From Streptomyces griseochromogenes (GTDB lineage: Bacteria; Actinomycetota; Actinomycetes; Streptomycetales; Streptomycetaceae): a stretch of 64,000 nt of DNA. Positions 51,520-61,383 of this stretch are shown piece by piece. The position numbers and the translations under genes were made by a program. Location: contig NZ_CP016279.1 of assembly GCF_001542625.1 (NCBI RefSeq), positions 9,734,001 to 9,798,000 on the forward strand. The letters run 5' to 3'. The stretch's first letter is position 1, and the number at the start of each line of letters is the position of its first letter. Under the pieces are notes generated by a model, which was given only the letters and a program-made list of their open reading frames with translations, made no database searches and was not told the origin of the DNA.

Positions 51520-53799
51520 ATGGATGTCCCCTTGCCCAGGTTCAGTGTCATTGTCCCCGCGTACATGGTCCAGGCGTACCTGTCCGAGTGCCTGGATTCC
51601 GTGCTCTCGCAGTCGTACCCCGATCTCGAACTGATCGCCGTGGACGACTGCTCACCGGATGCCTGCGGTGCGATCGTCGACGAGTACGCGGCCCGCGACG
51701 TACGCGTGAAGGCCGTACACCTGCCGGAGAACCAGGGTCTCGGCCGCGCCCGCAACGCGGGCATGGCCGAGGCGACGGGCGACTACCTGCTCTTCCTGGA
51801 CAGCGACGACACCCTCGCGCCGGGCGCCCTGCGCGCGATCGCCGACCGGATCAAGGAGACCGGCGAGCCGGACGTCCTGGTCTTCGACTACGCGCGCACC
51901 TACTGGAACGGCGAGACGGCCCGCAACCAGTTCGCCGGCCACCTGACCCAGCAAGGCCCCGCGCCGTTCCGCCTGAAGGACCGCCCGGGGCTGCTGCGGG
52001 TGCTGATGGTCGCCTGGAACAAGGTCCACCGGCGGGAGTTCGTCGAGCAGCAGGGCTTCCGGTTCCCGACCGGCTACTACGAGGACACGCCCTGGACCTA
52101 TCCGGTACTGATGGCCGCCGACTCGATCTCCACCCTCGACCGGGTGTGCGTCCACTACCGGCAGCGCCGACAGGGCAACATCCTCGGCACCACCAGCCGC
52201 AAGCACTTCGACGTCTTCGATCAGTACGACCGTGTCTTCGCGTTCGTCGACCAGCGCCCCGAACTGGCGCGGTGGCGCCCGCTGCTGTTCCGCCGCATGG
52301 TCGACCACTTCACGACGATCTTCAGCAAGAAGGACCGCCTGCCGCCCGGCGCCCGCGCCGAGTTCCTGCGCAAGGCCCGCGCCCACTACCGCCTCTACCG
52401 CACCCCGGGAGCGCCCGTCCCGCTGCGCACCCGGCTGCGGCACACCCTGGTCCGCCTGGGCCTGCACCGCGGCTACCGGGCCCTGCAGCTGGCCATGACC
52501 GCGCGCCGCCGCACGCTCAAGCTCGCCGTCAAGCTCGCCCGGGCCCTGAAGGCGGCCGCCCTCCAGCTGCACTACCGCATCCAGCTCCGCCTCCCGCTGC
52601 GCGCCGACCGTGCCGTCTTCTCCGCCTACTGGGGGCGCGGCCACGGCTGCAACCCGGGCGCGCTGGAGGCCGCGTTCCGCCAGTTCGCCCCGCAGGTGCA
52701 CACGGCGTGGATCGCCCGCCCCGAGCACCAGCACACCCTCCCGCCGGGCCCCGACCGGCTGCGGCCGGGCACGGCCGCCTACTGGACGGCGCTGGCCCGC
52801 TCCAAGTACCTCGTCAACAACGTCAATTTCGACCGCAGGCTGCGCAAGCGCCCCGGCCAGGTCTTCGTCCAGACCCAGCACGGCACCCCGCTCAAGCACA
52901 TGGGCCTGGATCTCCAGGAACACCCGGCGGCCGCCGGGGACATGGACTTCGAGGAGCTCCTCAAAGGCGTCGACAAGTGGGACTACGTCCTGTCCGCCAA
53001 CCGCCACACCACGCTGACCTGGGAACGCGTCTACCCCGGCGGCTACACCGCGCTGGAGTACGGCTACCCGCGCAACGACGTCTTCCAGACGGCCACCGCG
53101 AACGACGTGGCCCGGCTGCGCGCCCTGCTCGGCATCCCGGACGGCACGGTCGCGGTCCTGTACGCCCCGACCCACCGCGACTACAGCCGCACCCAGCGCT
53201 CCGCGCTCGACCTGGAGCGCGTCGTGCGCCGCCTCGGCCCGCGCTTCGTCATCCTGGCCCGCGCCCACTACTGGCACGACGGCCCGCTGGCCCGCTCCCG
53301 CGCCGAGCGGATCATCGACGTCAGCACCCATCCGAGCGTCGAGTCCCTCTGCCTCGCCTCGGACGCGCTGATCACCGACTACTCGTCGCTGATGTTCGAC
53401 TACGCCAACCTGGACCGCCCGATCGTCGTGCACACCGCGGACTGGGAGGCGTACGAGGCCGCCCGGGGCACCTACTTCGACGTGCGCGAGTTCCCGCCGG
53501 GCGCGGTCGCCCGCAGCGAGGACGAGCTGATCGACATCTTCGCCACCGGCCACTGGCGCGGCTCGCGCTCCGCCCAGCTGCGCGCGGCCTTCCGGGAGCG
53601 GTTCTGCCCGTACGACGACGGACGCGCCGCCGAGCGCGTCGTACGGCATGTCGTGCTGGGCGAGACGCAGGGGCGGCCGGCGTTCGTCCCGCTCGCCGAG
53701 CGCAGGCCGGCGCCGTCGGCCGCCTCCACGCTCGGGCGCTCTCCGCTCGCCACCGTGCGGCAGCCTTCCGGCTCCTTCCCCGTCACCGAGAGCCGCTGA
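51520..53799 (+). CDS. Fusion of GT2 glycosyltransferase and TagF-type polyol-phosphate transferase (copy 1)
   Basis: The 759-residue cytoplasmic or membrane-associated protein has a GT-A domain (1 to about 290; FSVIVPAYMVQAYLSECLDS, DDCSPD, FLDSDDTL with the DxD-like metal site, YYEDTPW) and a C-terminal CDP-glycerol:poly(glycerophosphate) glycerophosphotransferase domain (about 390-720; FSAYWGRGHGCNP, TQHGTPLKHMG, YAPTHRDYSR, DYSSLMFDYANLDRPIV). It probably builds a wall teichoic-acid-like or glycosyl-phosphate polymer by adding a sugar and a polyol phosphate. ATG at 51,520 (MDVPLPRFS). It is the first of three paralogues. Confidence 0.9.
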   Translation: MDVPLPRFSVIVPAYMVQAYLSECLDSVLSQSYPDLELIAVDDCSPDACGAIVDEYAARDVRVKAVHLPENQGLGRARNAGMAEATGDYLLFLDSDDTLAPGALRAIADRIKETGEPDVLVFDYARTYWNGETARNQFAGHLTQQGPAPFRLKDRPGLLRVLMVAWNKVHRREFVEQQGFRFPTGYYEDTPWTYPVLMAADSISTLDRVCVHYRQRRQGNILGTTSRKHFDVFDQYDRVFAFVDQRPELARWRPLLFRRMVDHFTTIFSKKDRLPPGARAEFLRKARAHYRLYRTPGAPVPLRTRLRHTLVRLGLHRGYRALQLAMTARRRTLKLAVKLARALKAAALQLHYRIQLRLPLRADRAVFSAYWGRGHGCNPGALEAAFRQFAPQVHTAWIARPEHQHTLPPGPDRLRPGTAAYWTALARSKYLVNNVNFDRRLRKRPGQVFVQTQHGTPLKHMGLDLQEHPAAAGDMDFEELLKGVDKWDYVLSANRHTTLTWERVYPGGYTALEYGYPRNDVFQTATANDVARLRALLGIPDGTVAVLYAPTHRDYSRTQRSALDLERVVRRLGPRFVILARAHYWHDGPLARSRAERIIDVSTHPSVESLCLASDALITDYSSLMFDYANLDRPIVVHTADWEAYEAARGTYFDVREFPPGAVARSEDELIDIFATGHWRGSRSAQLRAAFRERFCPYDDGRAAERVVRHVVLGETQGRPAFVPLAERRPAPSAASTLGRSPLATVRQPSGSFPVTESR

Positions 53800-53924
53800 A
53801 CAGCGTTGGTCCTTCCGGGAGTTCCCATGCCCCTCAGCACGACGCGGCCCACTCCGGTCCGGCCGTCCAGCTGGCGTCCCGCCGGGCGGCCCAGCCGCGT
53901 CCGCAAGACAACAGAAAGAGCAGA

Positions 53925-56129
53925 ATGCCCCGCTTCAGCATCATCGTCCCGTCCCACGGGGTCGCTGGTCGGCTGTCCCAGGCGCTGGACTCGGTCCTCG
54001 GCCAGTCCTTCGGCGATCTGGAGCTGATCCCGGTCTGCGACGCTCCCGACGCCCCGGCGGCCGCGGTGGCCGCCGCATACGCCGAGCGGGACTGCCGGGT
54101 GACCCCGGTCGACTCACCGCCGTCCGCCGGTCTGAGCGGGGCGCGCAACGCCGGGATGCGGGCGGCGACCGGTGCGTATGTGCTGTTCCTCGACGGTGAC
54201 GACCTGCTCATGCCGGGCGCGCTGGCGGCGCTGGACGCGCGGCTGACCGAGACCGCCGACGTCGACGTGCTCTACGCCGAGCACGAGCGGGCCCCCTGGT
54301 GGGAGGGCGAGCCGACCAACCCGGCCGCCCCGCTGCTGGCACAGGCGCCGAAGGGCGCCTTCGCCCCGGACCGGTTCCCCGAGCTGACCGGTGTGCAGCT
54401 CCCGGCGTGGGGCGCCGCCTACCTCCGGGCGTTCCTCACCGAGCACGGCCTCGTCTTCCCGGACAGCCACTTCACCGACCTCGGCTGGGGCGGGCTGACC
54501 ACGCTCGCCGCCGGGCGGATCGCGGTGCTGCGCCAGGTCGTCGTACGGCACCGGCTGCGCCGGCAGGGCAGCAGGCTCAACCTGCCCGGGCCGCACCAGC
54601 ACGCCCTGCTGGACCAGGTGGAGCTGGTGCTGGCCCGGGCGGCCGCGGATAAGCTGCCCGCCGAGCGGACCCGGGCACTGTTCGACCAGCTGTTCGCGTA
54701 CGTGCTGAAGACGGCGTCCCGGCCGGAGCGGCTGTCCTCGGGACACCGGGCGTTCTTCCGCCGGGCCGGCCGGCTGTACCGGGCGCACCGGCCCGTGGGC
54801 CACCGCGCGCCGGGCGGCAGCCTGGGCGTGCAGCACCGGCTGCTGGCGAGCGGCGCGTACACCGCGTTCCGCGCCTTGCGCGGCGCCAACCAGAGGGCGG
54901 CGAAGTCCGTGGAGGGCCTGCCGCGCCCGCGCCTGCTGCGCACCCGGCTGCGCTACGCCCTCGATCTGCGCCGCCCCCTGGATCCGGGCCTGGCTGTGTT
55001 CAGCGCCTACTGGGGCCGCGGCTACGCCTGCAACCCGGCCGCCATCCACGCCAAGGCCCGCGAACTCGCCCCGCACATCCGCCCGGTGTTCCTGGTCGAG
55101 GCCGACCAGGCGCCTGCGATGCCGAAGGACGTGGAGTACGCGGTGATCGGCTCCCGCCGCTACTGGGAGGTGCTGGCCCGGGCCACGTATCTGATCAACA
55201 ACGCCAACTTCGCCGAGGGCGTGGTCAAGCGCCGGGGCAGTGTCCATCTGCAGACCCAGCACGGCACCCCGCTGAAGACGATGGGCGTGGACCAGTCGAC
55301 GTACCCGGTGGTGGCCGCGCAGACCGGCAGCTACACCAAGCTGCTGGCCCGGGTGGACCGCTGGGACTTCAACCTCTCCTCCAACCGCCACTCCACCCAG
55401 ATGTGGGAGCGCGCCTTCCCCGGCTCGTACGAGCATCTGGAGTACGGCTATCCGCGCAACGACGTCTACTACACGGCGAGCGCCGAGGACGTCGTGCGTG
55501 TCCGGCGCGAACTGGGCGTGCCGGACGGTGCGACGGCCGTGCTGTACGCGCCGACCCACCGCGACCACCACACCGGCTTCGAGGCCGGCCTGGACCTGGA
55601 GGCGTTCTGCGCGGCGGCCGGCGACGACGTGGTCGTCCTCCTGCGCGCCCACTACTTCTACGACCGGGGGCGGGCCGCCCGGGGCCGAGGCCGCGTCATC
55701 GACGTCACCGCCCACCGCTCCTCGGAGGACGTGTGCCTGGCGGCGGACGCGCTGGTCACCGACTACTCCTCCATCATGTTCGACTATGCGAACCTGGACC
55801 GGCCCATCGTCGTGTACGCCGACGACTGGGACGTCTACCAGGAGACGCGGGGCGTCTACTTCGACCTGATGACCGAGCCGCCGGGACCGGTCGTGCGCAC
55901 CCCCGAGGAACTGGCCCGCGTCTTCCGCGACGGCTCGTACGCGGGGCCCGAGGCCAAGGCCCTGCGGGCCGCGTTCCGCAAGCGGTTCTGCCAGTTCGAC
56001 GACGGGCGGGCCGCCGAGCGCGTCGTACGGCGGGTGCTGCTCGGCGAGCCGCCGGAGGCGATCCCGCCGGTGATCCCGCTCGCGGAGCGCATCCCCGCCC
56101 CCGCCGCCGCGACCCTCGCAAGGAGCTGA
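53925..56129 (+). CDS. GT2-TagF fusion protein (copy 2, diverged GT2 domain)
   Basis: The 734-residue paralogue has FSIIVPSHGVAGRLSQALD and FLDGDDLL in the GT2 part, but the acceptor-site motif YYEDTPW of the other copies is replaced by HFTDLGWGG and the early DDCSPD by CDAPDAP. The TagF part is intact (FSAYWGRGYACNP, TQHGTPLKTMG, YAPTHRDHHT, DYSSIMFDYANLDRPIV). ATG at 53,925 has AAAGAG upstream. The GT2 domain may use another sugar or be weak. It lies 125 bases after copy 1 and 6 bases before copy 3. Confidence 0.9.
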   Translation: MPRFSIIVPSHGVAGRLSQALDSVLGQSFGDLELIPVCDAPDAPAAAVAAAYAERDCRVTPVDSPPSAGLSGARNAGMRAATGAYVLFLDGDDLLMPGALAALDARLTETADVDVLYAEHERAPWWEGEPTNPAAPLLAQAPKGAFAPDRFPELTGVQLPAWGAAYLRAFLTEHGLVFPDSHFTDLGWGGLTTLAAGRIAVLRQVVVRHRLRRQGSRLNLPGPHQHALLDQVELVLARAAADKLPAERTRALFDQLFAYVLKTASRPERLSSGHRAFFRRAGRLYRAHRPVGHRAPGGSLGVQHRLLASGAYTAFRALRGANQRAAKSVEGLPRPRLLRTRLRYALDLRRPLDPGLAVFSAYWGRGYACNPAAIHAKARELAPHIRPVFLVEADQAPAMPKDVEYAVIGSRRYWEVLARATYLINNANFAEGVVKRRGSVHLQTQHGTPLKTMGVDQSTYPVVAAQTGSYTKLLARVDRWDFNLSSNRHSTQMWERAFPGSYEHLEYGYPRNDVYYTASAEDVVRVRRELGVPDGATAVLYAPTHRDHHTGFEAGLDLEAFCAAAGDDVVVLLRAHYFYDRGRAARGRGRVIDVTAHRSSEDVCLAADALVTDYSSIMFDYANLDRPIVVYADDWDVYQETRGVYFDLMTEPPGPVVRTPEELARVFRDGSYAGPEAKALRAAFRKRFCQFDDGRAAERVVRRVLLGEPPEAIPPVIPLAERIPAPAAATLARS

Positions 56130-56135
56130 CCCGCC

Positions 56136-58358
56136 GTGCCCCGCTTCAGTGTCATCGTCCCCTGCTTCAAGGTGCAGGGCTTCCTGCGCGAGTGCCTCGA
56201 CTCGGTGCTGCTGCAGTCCTTCAACGACTTCGAAGTGATCGCCGTGGACGACTGCTCGCCGGACGGCAGCGGCGCGATCCTGGACGAGTACGCCGGGCGC
56301 GACCCACGGGTGAAGGTGCTGCACCTGCCGCAGAACGCCGGCCTCGGCCGGGCCCGCAACGCCGGGCTGCCGCACGCCACCGGTGACTACCTGTTCTTCC
56401 TGGACAGCGACGACACGCTCACCCCGGGCGCGCTGCGCGCCATGGCCGACCGGCTGACGGAGTCGGGTGACCCGGACGTCCTGGTCTTCGACTACGCGCG
56501 CACCTACTGGTGGGGCGGCACCCGGCGCAATGTGCTCGCCCATGTGCTCGCCGAGGCCGGCGCGGACACCTTCACGGTCGCCGACCGGCCGCAGATCCTG
56601 GACCTGCTGATGGTGGTGTGGAACAAGGTCTACCGACGCGACTTCGTCGAGGAGCACGGCTTCGAGTTCCCGCCGGGATACTACGAGGACACCCCCTGGA
56701 CCTTCCCGGTCATGCTCAGCGCCCGCCGGATCGCCGCCCTGGACCGGATCTGCCTGAACTACCGGCAGCGCAGGCAGGGCAACATCCTGTCCACCACCAG
56801 CCGCAAGCACTTCGACATCCACGACCAGTACGAGCGGGTCTTCGCCTTCGTGGACCGGCACGAGCGGCTGTGGAGCTGGCGGCCGTATCTGCACCGCAAG
56901 ATGGGCGAGCACTGTCTGGACATCCTCGCCAAGCCGGACCGGCTGCCGCCCGCGGACAAGGCCGAGTTCTTCCGGCGTACGGCGGAGATGTTCCACCGGC
57001 ACAGGCCCGAGGGCGCGCTCGTGGACGGTGAGGTCGCCCTGCTGGAGGGCGGCTACGCCAGGTACCGGCTGCAGCGGCAGGCCGCACCGGCCGGCCGGGA
57101 GGCCGGGCGGCGGGCGCTGAGGACGCGGCAGACGGCCGCCGCACGGGCCCGGCGCGGCTGGGCGCGGCTGCACGCACGCCTGCCGCTGGACCCGCAGCTG
57201 GTGGTGTACTCGGCGTCCTCGCACCGGGGCGTGCTCGGCGACCCGGCGGCCGTGTACCGCAAGGCGGCCGAGATCGCCCCGCGGCTGCGCGGGGTGTGGG
57301 TGGTGCGGGACGAGGAGACCGCCGAGCGGCTGCCGCCGGGCGTCGAGCACGTGATCGTGGGCTCCCGGCGCTATCTGGAGGTCACCGCGCGGGCGGCGTT
57401 CTTCGTCAACGACGTCAACTGGCCCGGCTCGCTGGTCAAACGGCTCGGCAGCGTGCATGTGCACACCCACCAGGGCACCCCGCTGAAGTACATGGGCGCC
57501 GACCTGCTGGACAAGCCAGGCGCCCGGCTCGGCTTCGACGTGCCGCAGATGCTGCGCCGGGCCGACCGCTGGGACTACAGCCTGGTCGCCAACCACCACT
57601 CGGAGCTGGTCTGGGAGCGGGCCTACCCCTGCCACTTCGCCTCGGTGCGCACCGGCAGCCCGCGCAACGACGTGCTGGTCGGCGCCGGTGACCGGGCCGG
57701 CCTCGGCTTCCGGCTGCGCCACGGCATCCCCGAGGACCACACGGTGGTGCTGTACGCGCCGACCCGCCGGGACTACCGCCGGGGCGGACACGTGGACCGG
57801 ATCGACCTTGTCCGGTTCGCGGCCGATCTCGGCGAGGGCCACACCCTGGTGGTCCGGCTGCACCCGACACTGGCGACCGGTCCCGCGCGCGGCCTGGGGC
57901 TGACCGAACTGGCCCGTCGCGGGATCGTGGTCGACGCGACGGACGAGCCGCACGTCGAGGAGGTGATGCTCGCCTCGGACGCGCTGATCACCGACTACTC
58001 GGCGCTGATGTTCGACTACGCCAACCTGGACCGGCCCATCGTGGTCCACGCCGACGACTGGGCCGCGTACACGGCGAGCCGGGGCGCCTACCTCGACATC
58101 ACCGCGGAGGCGCCGGGCCATGTCTCACGGTCCTACCGGGAGCTGGCGTGGCTGTTCGCGTCCGGCTCGTGGCGGGACGAGGAGTCCACGCGGCTGAGGG
58201 CGGACTTCCGGGCGCGGTTCTGCACGTACGACGACGGGCGGGCTGCCGAGCGGGTCGTACGGACGCTGCTGCTCGGCGAGCCGATGCCCGCCGCCGAGCC
58301 GGGCACCGTGCGGATCCCCGGCCAGACCGTCGCGGACGACCTGCTGGCCTCCATGTGA
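56136..58358 (+). CDS. GT2-TagF fusion protein (copy 3)
   Basis: The 740-residue paralogue starts with GTG at 56,136; AAGGAG lies inside the end of copy 2, so the two are probably coupled. The GT2 part is close to copy 1 (FSVIVPCFKVQGFLRECLD, FLDSDDTL, YYEDTPWTFP). In the TagF part the motif TQHGTPLK reads THQGTPLKYMG and YAPTHRD reads YAPTRRD, so two histidine or glutamine positions differ from copies 1 and 2. DYSALMFDYANLDRPIV is conserved. Confidence 0.9.
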   Translation: MPRFSVIVPCFKVQGFLRECLDSVLLQSFNDFEVIAVDDCSPDGSGAILDEYAGRDPRVKVLHLPQNAGLGRARNAGLPHATGDYLFFLDSDDTLTPGALRAMADRLTESGDPDVLVFDYARTYWWGGTRRNVLAHVLAEAGADTFTVADRPQILDLLMVVWNKVYRRDFVEEHGFEFPPGYYEDTPWTFPVMLSARRIAALDRICLNYRQRRQGNILSTTSRKHFDIHDQYERVFAFVDRHERLWSWRPYLHRKMGEHCLDILAKPDRLPPADKAEFFRRTAEMFHRHRPEGALVDGEVALLEGGYARYRLQRQAAPAGREAGRRALRTRQTAAARARRGWARLHARLPLDPQLVVYSASSHRGVLGDPAAVYRKAAEIAPRLRGVWVVRDEETAERLPPGVEHVIVGSRRYLEVTARAAFFVNDVNWPGSLVKRLGSVHVHTHQGTPLKYMGADLLDKPGARLGFDVPQMLRRADRWDYSLVANHHSELVWERAYPCHFASVRTGSPRNDVLVGAGDRAGLGFRLRHGIPEDHTVVLYAPTRRDYRRGGHVDRIDLVRFAADLGEGHTLVVRLHPTLATGPARGLGLTELARRGIVVDATDEPHVEEVMLASDALITDYSALMFDYANLDRPIVVHADDWAAYTASRGAYLDITAEAPGHVSRSYRELAWLFASGSWRDEESTRLRADFRARFCTYDDGRAAERVVRTLLLGEPMPAAEPGTVRIPGQTVADDLLASM

Positions 58359-58399
58359 GGCCGGCAGGTCACCCATGACGTCGTGTGTGCGCCGAGCGC

Positions 58400-58813
<414 letters not shown>

Positions 58814-58892
58814 GAAGACCATCCCTCTCGGAGTCATCTGCGATCCGGCGGCTCCTGTCCGGCCGCCCTCACGACCACAAGTAGAGCACACG

Positions 58893-58914
58893 ATTCAGTT
58901 GCGCACAACTAAAT
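58893..58914. promoter_or_regulatory. OhrR operator candidate
   Basis: A 22-base imperfect palindrome between ohr and ohrR has arms AGTTG and CAACT flanked by ATTC and AAAT, around the centre CGCA. It is 25 bases before the ohrR start and 80 bases before ohr, so one site could repress both genes. Confidence 0.65.
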
Positions 58915-58939
58915 GACTTGCCGGAGCTATCCTTGAGCC

Positions 58940-59413
58940 ATGACCGCCACCCAGACCCCTGCCCCCGAGGCGGACTGGCTCCGTCTGGACCGCCAGATCT
59001 GCTTCTCGCTGCACGCCGCGTCCCGCGCCTTCAACGGCGTCTACCGCGTGATCCTCAAGGACCTCGGGCTCACCTATCCGCAGTACCTGGTGATGCTGGT
59101 GCTGTGGGAGCAGGGCGACCTGCCGGTCAAGAAGCTGGGCGAGCATCTGCGCCTCGACTCCGGCACGCTCTCCCCGCTGGTCAAGCGGCTGGAGGGAGCC
59201 GGTCTCGTCCGGCGCGAACGCAGCCTGGAGGACGAGCGTTCGGTGCAGGTGCGGCTCACCGAGGAGGGCGCGGCGCTGCGCGAGCGGGCCCTGCAGGTGC
59301 CGCGCCGCATCCTGGCGGCGACGGGCTTCGACCCGGCCGAGATCGGCGAGCTGCGCGAACGCCTGGACCGGCTCACGACCGCCCTGGACGCGGCGGCCCT
59401 GGAAGAGGCGTAG
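58940..59413 (+). CDS. ohrR: Organic peroxide-sensing MarR-family repressor OhrR
   Basis: The 157-residue winged-helix repressor has the conserved reactive cysteine in QICFSLHAASRAF (Cys 21) and a MarR fold (LGLTYPQYLVMLVLWE, LDSGTLSPLVKRLEGAGLV, RSVQVRLTEEG). It has no other cysteine, so it is of the one-Cys type, inactivated by mixed disulphide or over-oxidation. ATG at 58,940. Confidence 0.95.
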   Translation: MTATQTPAPEADWLRLDRQICFSLHAASRAFNGVYRVILKDLGLTYPQYLVMLVLWEQGDLPVKKLGEHLRLDSGTLSPLVKRLEGAGLVRRERSLEDERSVQVRLTEEGAALRERALQVPRRILAATGFDPAEIGELRERLDRLTTALDAAALEEA

Positions 59414-59438
59414 AAGCAAGGGGCTCGGGAGCAAGGGC

Positions 59439-61331
59439 TCACGGAGCCCCGCCGACCCGGCTCGGGCGGACGTAGAGCCGGACGGCCACCTCGCCCTGCA
59501 CTAACTCCCGCCCGGGAACGAACTCCTGCGCGAGGACGGCGAGTTTGGCCCGCTCGACGTGGCTGCCCGGCTTCCAGCGCCCGGCGAGCAGATCCCGGTC
59601 GGCGACGACCCACACCCGGTCGAGCCGGGCCATCCGGCGGCGCAGGGTGCCCGGGTCCACCTCCCGCCCGTACAGCGTCCCGGACTCGGCCCCGCTCTCC
59701 GCCAGGGCCACGTCCCGGGCCCCCCGGAACGCCCCCGGGTAGGCGAGCGCCACGTTCCGCGCCTGCGCCGGCAGAAAGAGCACGGAGTCCCCGGCCCGCA
59801 ACCGCCGCGCGGCGACCCGGGAGACAGCGGCGAGGTCATCGGGCCGGCGTTCGGGGCTGCGGTCATCGCGAAGAAGCGGGAACTGCTGGACAAGGACGAG
59901 CACGAGCCCGAGAACACCGGCCAGTCCAGCCACCTGCGACGGCCGACCGAGCCACCGGACGCCGACGATCAGCGGGCGCCGCACTCGTCCGGGTCGGGGG
60001 ACGGCAGGCGGGGGGTGGGACGAGTGCGGCCCGTTCAACGCCCCACCGTCATGCGGACGGTCGCGCGGTGCGGGGCACCTCTTCGGCGGTTCGTCGTCGT
60101 GTGGGCAGTCGTTCCGCAGGGCGACGGGGGGCCCGCCACTCGAGCGGAGCCGAGAGTGGGGGAGGGCGGGCACACGGCGGCCGGCGGCCGGCAGGCGGCC
60201 GAGTGCCCCGGCCATCCGCTCAGCCCCCGCCGCCACCAACACCGGCGCCCCCGACAGGGCATAGAGCACGTACCGGTCGACGTACAGCGGCGAAACCTGC
60301 GACACCAGCATCAACGCGACCGGCGGCACCACGGCCAACGGCAGACAGACCCCCGCGCAGGTCAGCTCCCCGCGCCGCCCCGCCAACCCCGCCAGCCCCA
60401 GCACGGCCAGCCCGAGACACGTCCAGTACATCCCGTCCGCCGGCCCGAGAAACGTCCGCAGCAGACCCTGCGCCGTCTCCACCGTCGGCACCCGCAACCA
60501 CGCCACCTGCGCCGACTGTTCGCGCGAGACGAGCACCATCGGCAGCAGCGCCAGCGACACCGTGCCCGCCGCACACCCCCACCCCCGCCACACCCGCACC
60601 CCCGCCCGGGCCAGCGCCAGCGACACCGCGTGGGCGAGCAGCAGCAGGACCGCGAACTCGTGCAGCCAGCAGGTGACGCCGAGGACGGCGCCGTACCCCC
60701 ACCAGGACCCCCGCCGCACGGCCCGGACGAACAGCAGCGTCGCCCACGTGGCGCCGGCCGCGACCAGGGCGTAGGAGCGGCCCTCCTGCGCGTAGTGACC
60801 GGCCATCGGCGAGATCGCGTACAGCAGCCCGGCCCACAGCCCGACGCGCGGCCGGACCAGCCGGGCACCGAGCGCGGCCACCAGGCCCGCGGTGAGGGCC
60901 GCCGCGCAGACGGACGGAAGCCTGAGGACGACCTCGCCGGGGTGGACGGCGAGGACGGCGTGCATGAGGAGGTAGTACAGGCCGTGCACCGCGTCCACCT
61001 CGTGCAGCAGCCGCCAGATCTGCGGCACCGTACGGCCCGAGACCTGGAAGGTGACCGCCTCGTCACGCCACATCCCGCCGCGGTCCAGACCCCAGAGCCC
61101 GAGCGCGAACATCACCAGCGCGGGCACCGACACGGCGACCGCGTGCCGGTCGCGCGAGGGGACGCGGCCCGGCGCATCGGGCGCACTCGGCGCACCACTC
61201 GCCGCATCGGTCGTTGTGCCGGTCGGTACGGCGGCCGCCGCTGCGGCGGCCCTGCGCGACTGCGGTTTCACAAGAGGCCTGAGGTTCACCACGGCTCGAT
61301 CTTTTGCGATTACCCAACCTTTTCCGCTCAT
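59439..61331 (-). CDS. Polytopic GT39-like glycosyltransferase (mannosyltransferase type)
   Basis: The roughly 630-residue membrane protein has about ten helices and the GT39/PMT pattern: GMWRDEAVTFQ (Asp-Glu after helix 1), PSVCAAALTAGLVAALGARL, GHYAQEGRSYALV. A C-terminal soluble part (about 480-630) may face outside. Such enzymes use polyprenyl-phosphate sugars to glycosylate lipids, polymers or proteins. A hydrophilic Pro/Arg/His-rich stretch (about 389-437) interrupts the helices and coincides with a repeat-like DNA element. ATG at 61,331 is the likeliest start, but ribosome sites are weak and a GTG at codon 15-16 is possible. Confidence 0.85.
   Translation of the reverse strand: MSGKGWVIAKDRAVVNLRPLVKPQSRRAAAAAAAVPTGTTTDAASGAPSAPDAPGRVPSRDRHAVAVSVPALVMFALGLWGLDRGGMWRDEAVTFQVSGRTVPQIWRLLHEVDAVHGLYYLLMHAVLAVHPGEVVLRLPSVCAAALTAGLVAALGARLVRPRVGLWAGLLYAISPMAGHYAQEGRSYALVAAGATWATLLFVRAVRRGSWWGYGAVLGVTCWLHEFAVLLLLAHAVSLALARAGVRVWRGWGCAAGTVSLALLPMVLVSREQSAQVAWLRVPTVETAQGLLRTFLGPADGMYWTCLGLAVLGLAGLAGRRGELTCAGVCLPLAVVPPVALMLVSQVSPLYVDRYVLYALSGAPVLVAAGAERMAGALGRLPAAGRRVPALPHSRLRSSGGPPVALRNDCPHDDEPPKRCPAPRDRPHDGGALNGPHSSHPPPAVPRPGRVRRPLIVGVRWLGRPSQVAGLAGVLGLVLVLVQQFPLLRDDRSPERRPDDLAAVSRVAARRLRAGDSVLFLPAQARNVALAYPGAFRGARDVALAESGAESGTLYGREVDPGTLRRRMARLDRVWVVADRDLLAGRWKPGSHVERAKLAVLAQEFVPGRELVQGEVAVRLYVRPSRVGGAP
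60020..60165. repeat. Interspersed repeat-like element inside the GT39-like gene
   Basis: On the minus strand CCCCCACTCTCGGCTCCGCT, followed by CGAGTGG, then about 120 bases, resembles a short repeat (CTCTCGGCTTCGCTCGAG) that I recall as very frequent in Streptomyces intergenic DNA. It lies in frame within the coding region and encodes a hydrophilic, low-complexity stretch. The copy number cannot be seen in this window. Confidence 0.5.
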
Positions 61332-61383
61332 TGACGGCGTATCGGCATGGATACACCATCCGCGCGCATTAGGCTCCCACGTG

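Noticed and set aside
54114..58121. Minus-strand open frame of 1,335 codons
   Set aside because: It is the shadow of GT2-TagF copies 2 and 3. The opposite strand has all conserved motifs, and long antisense frames are normal at this GC content.
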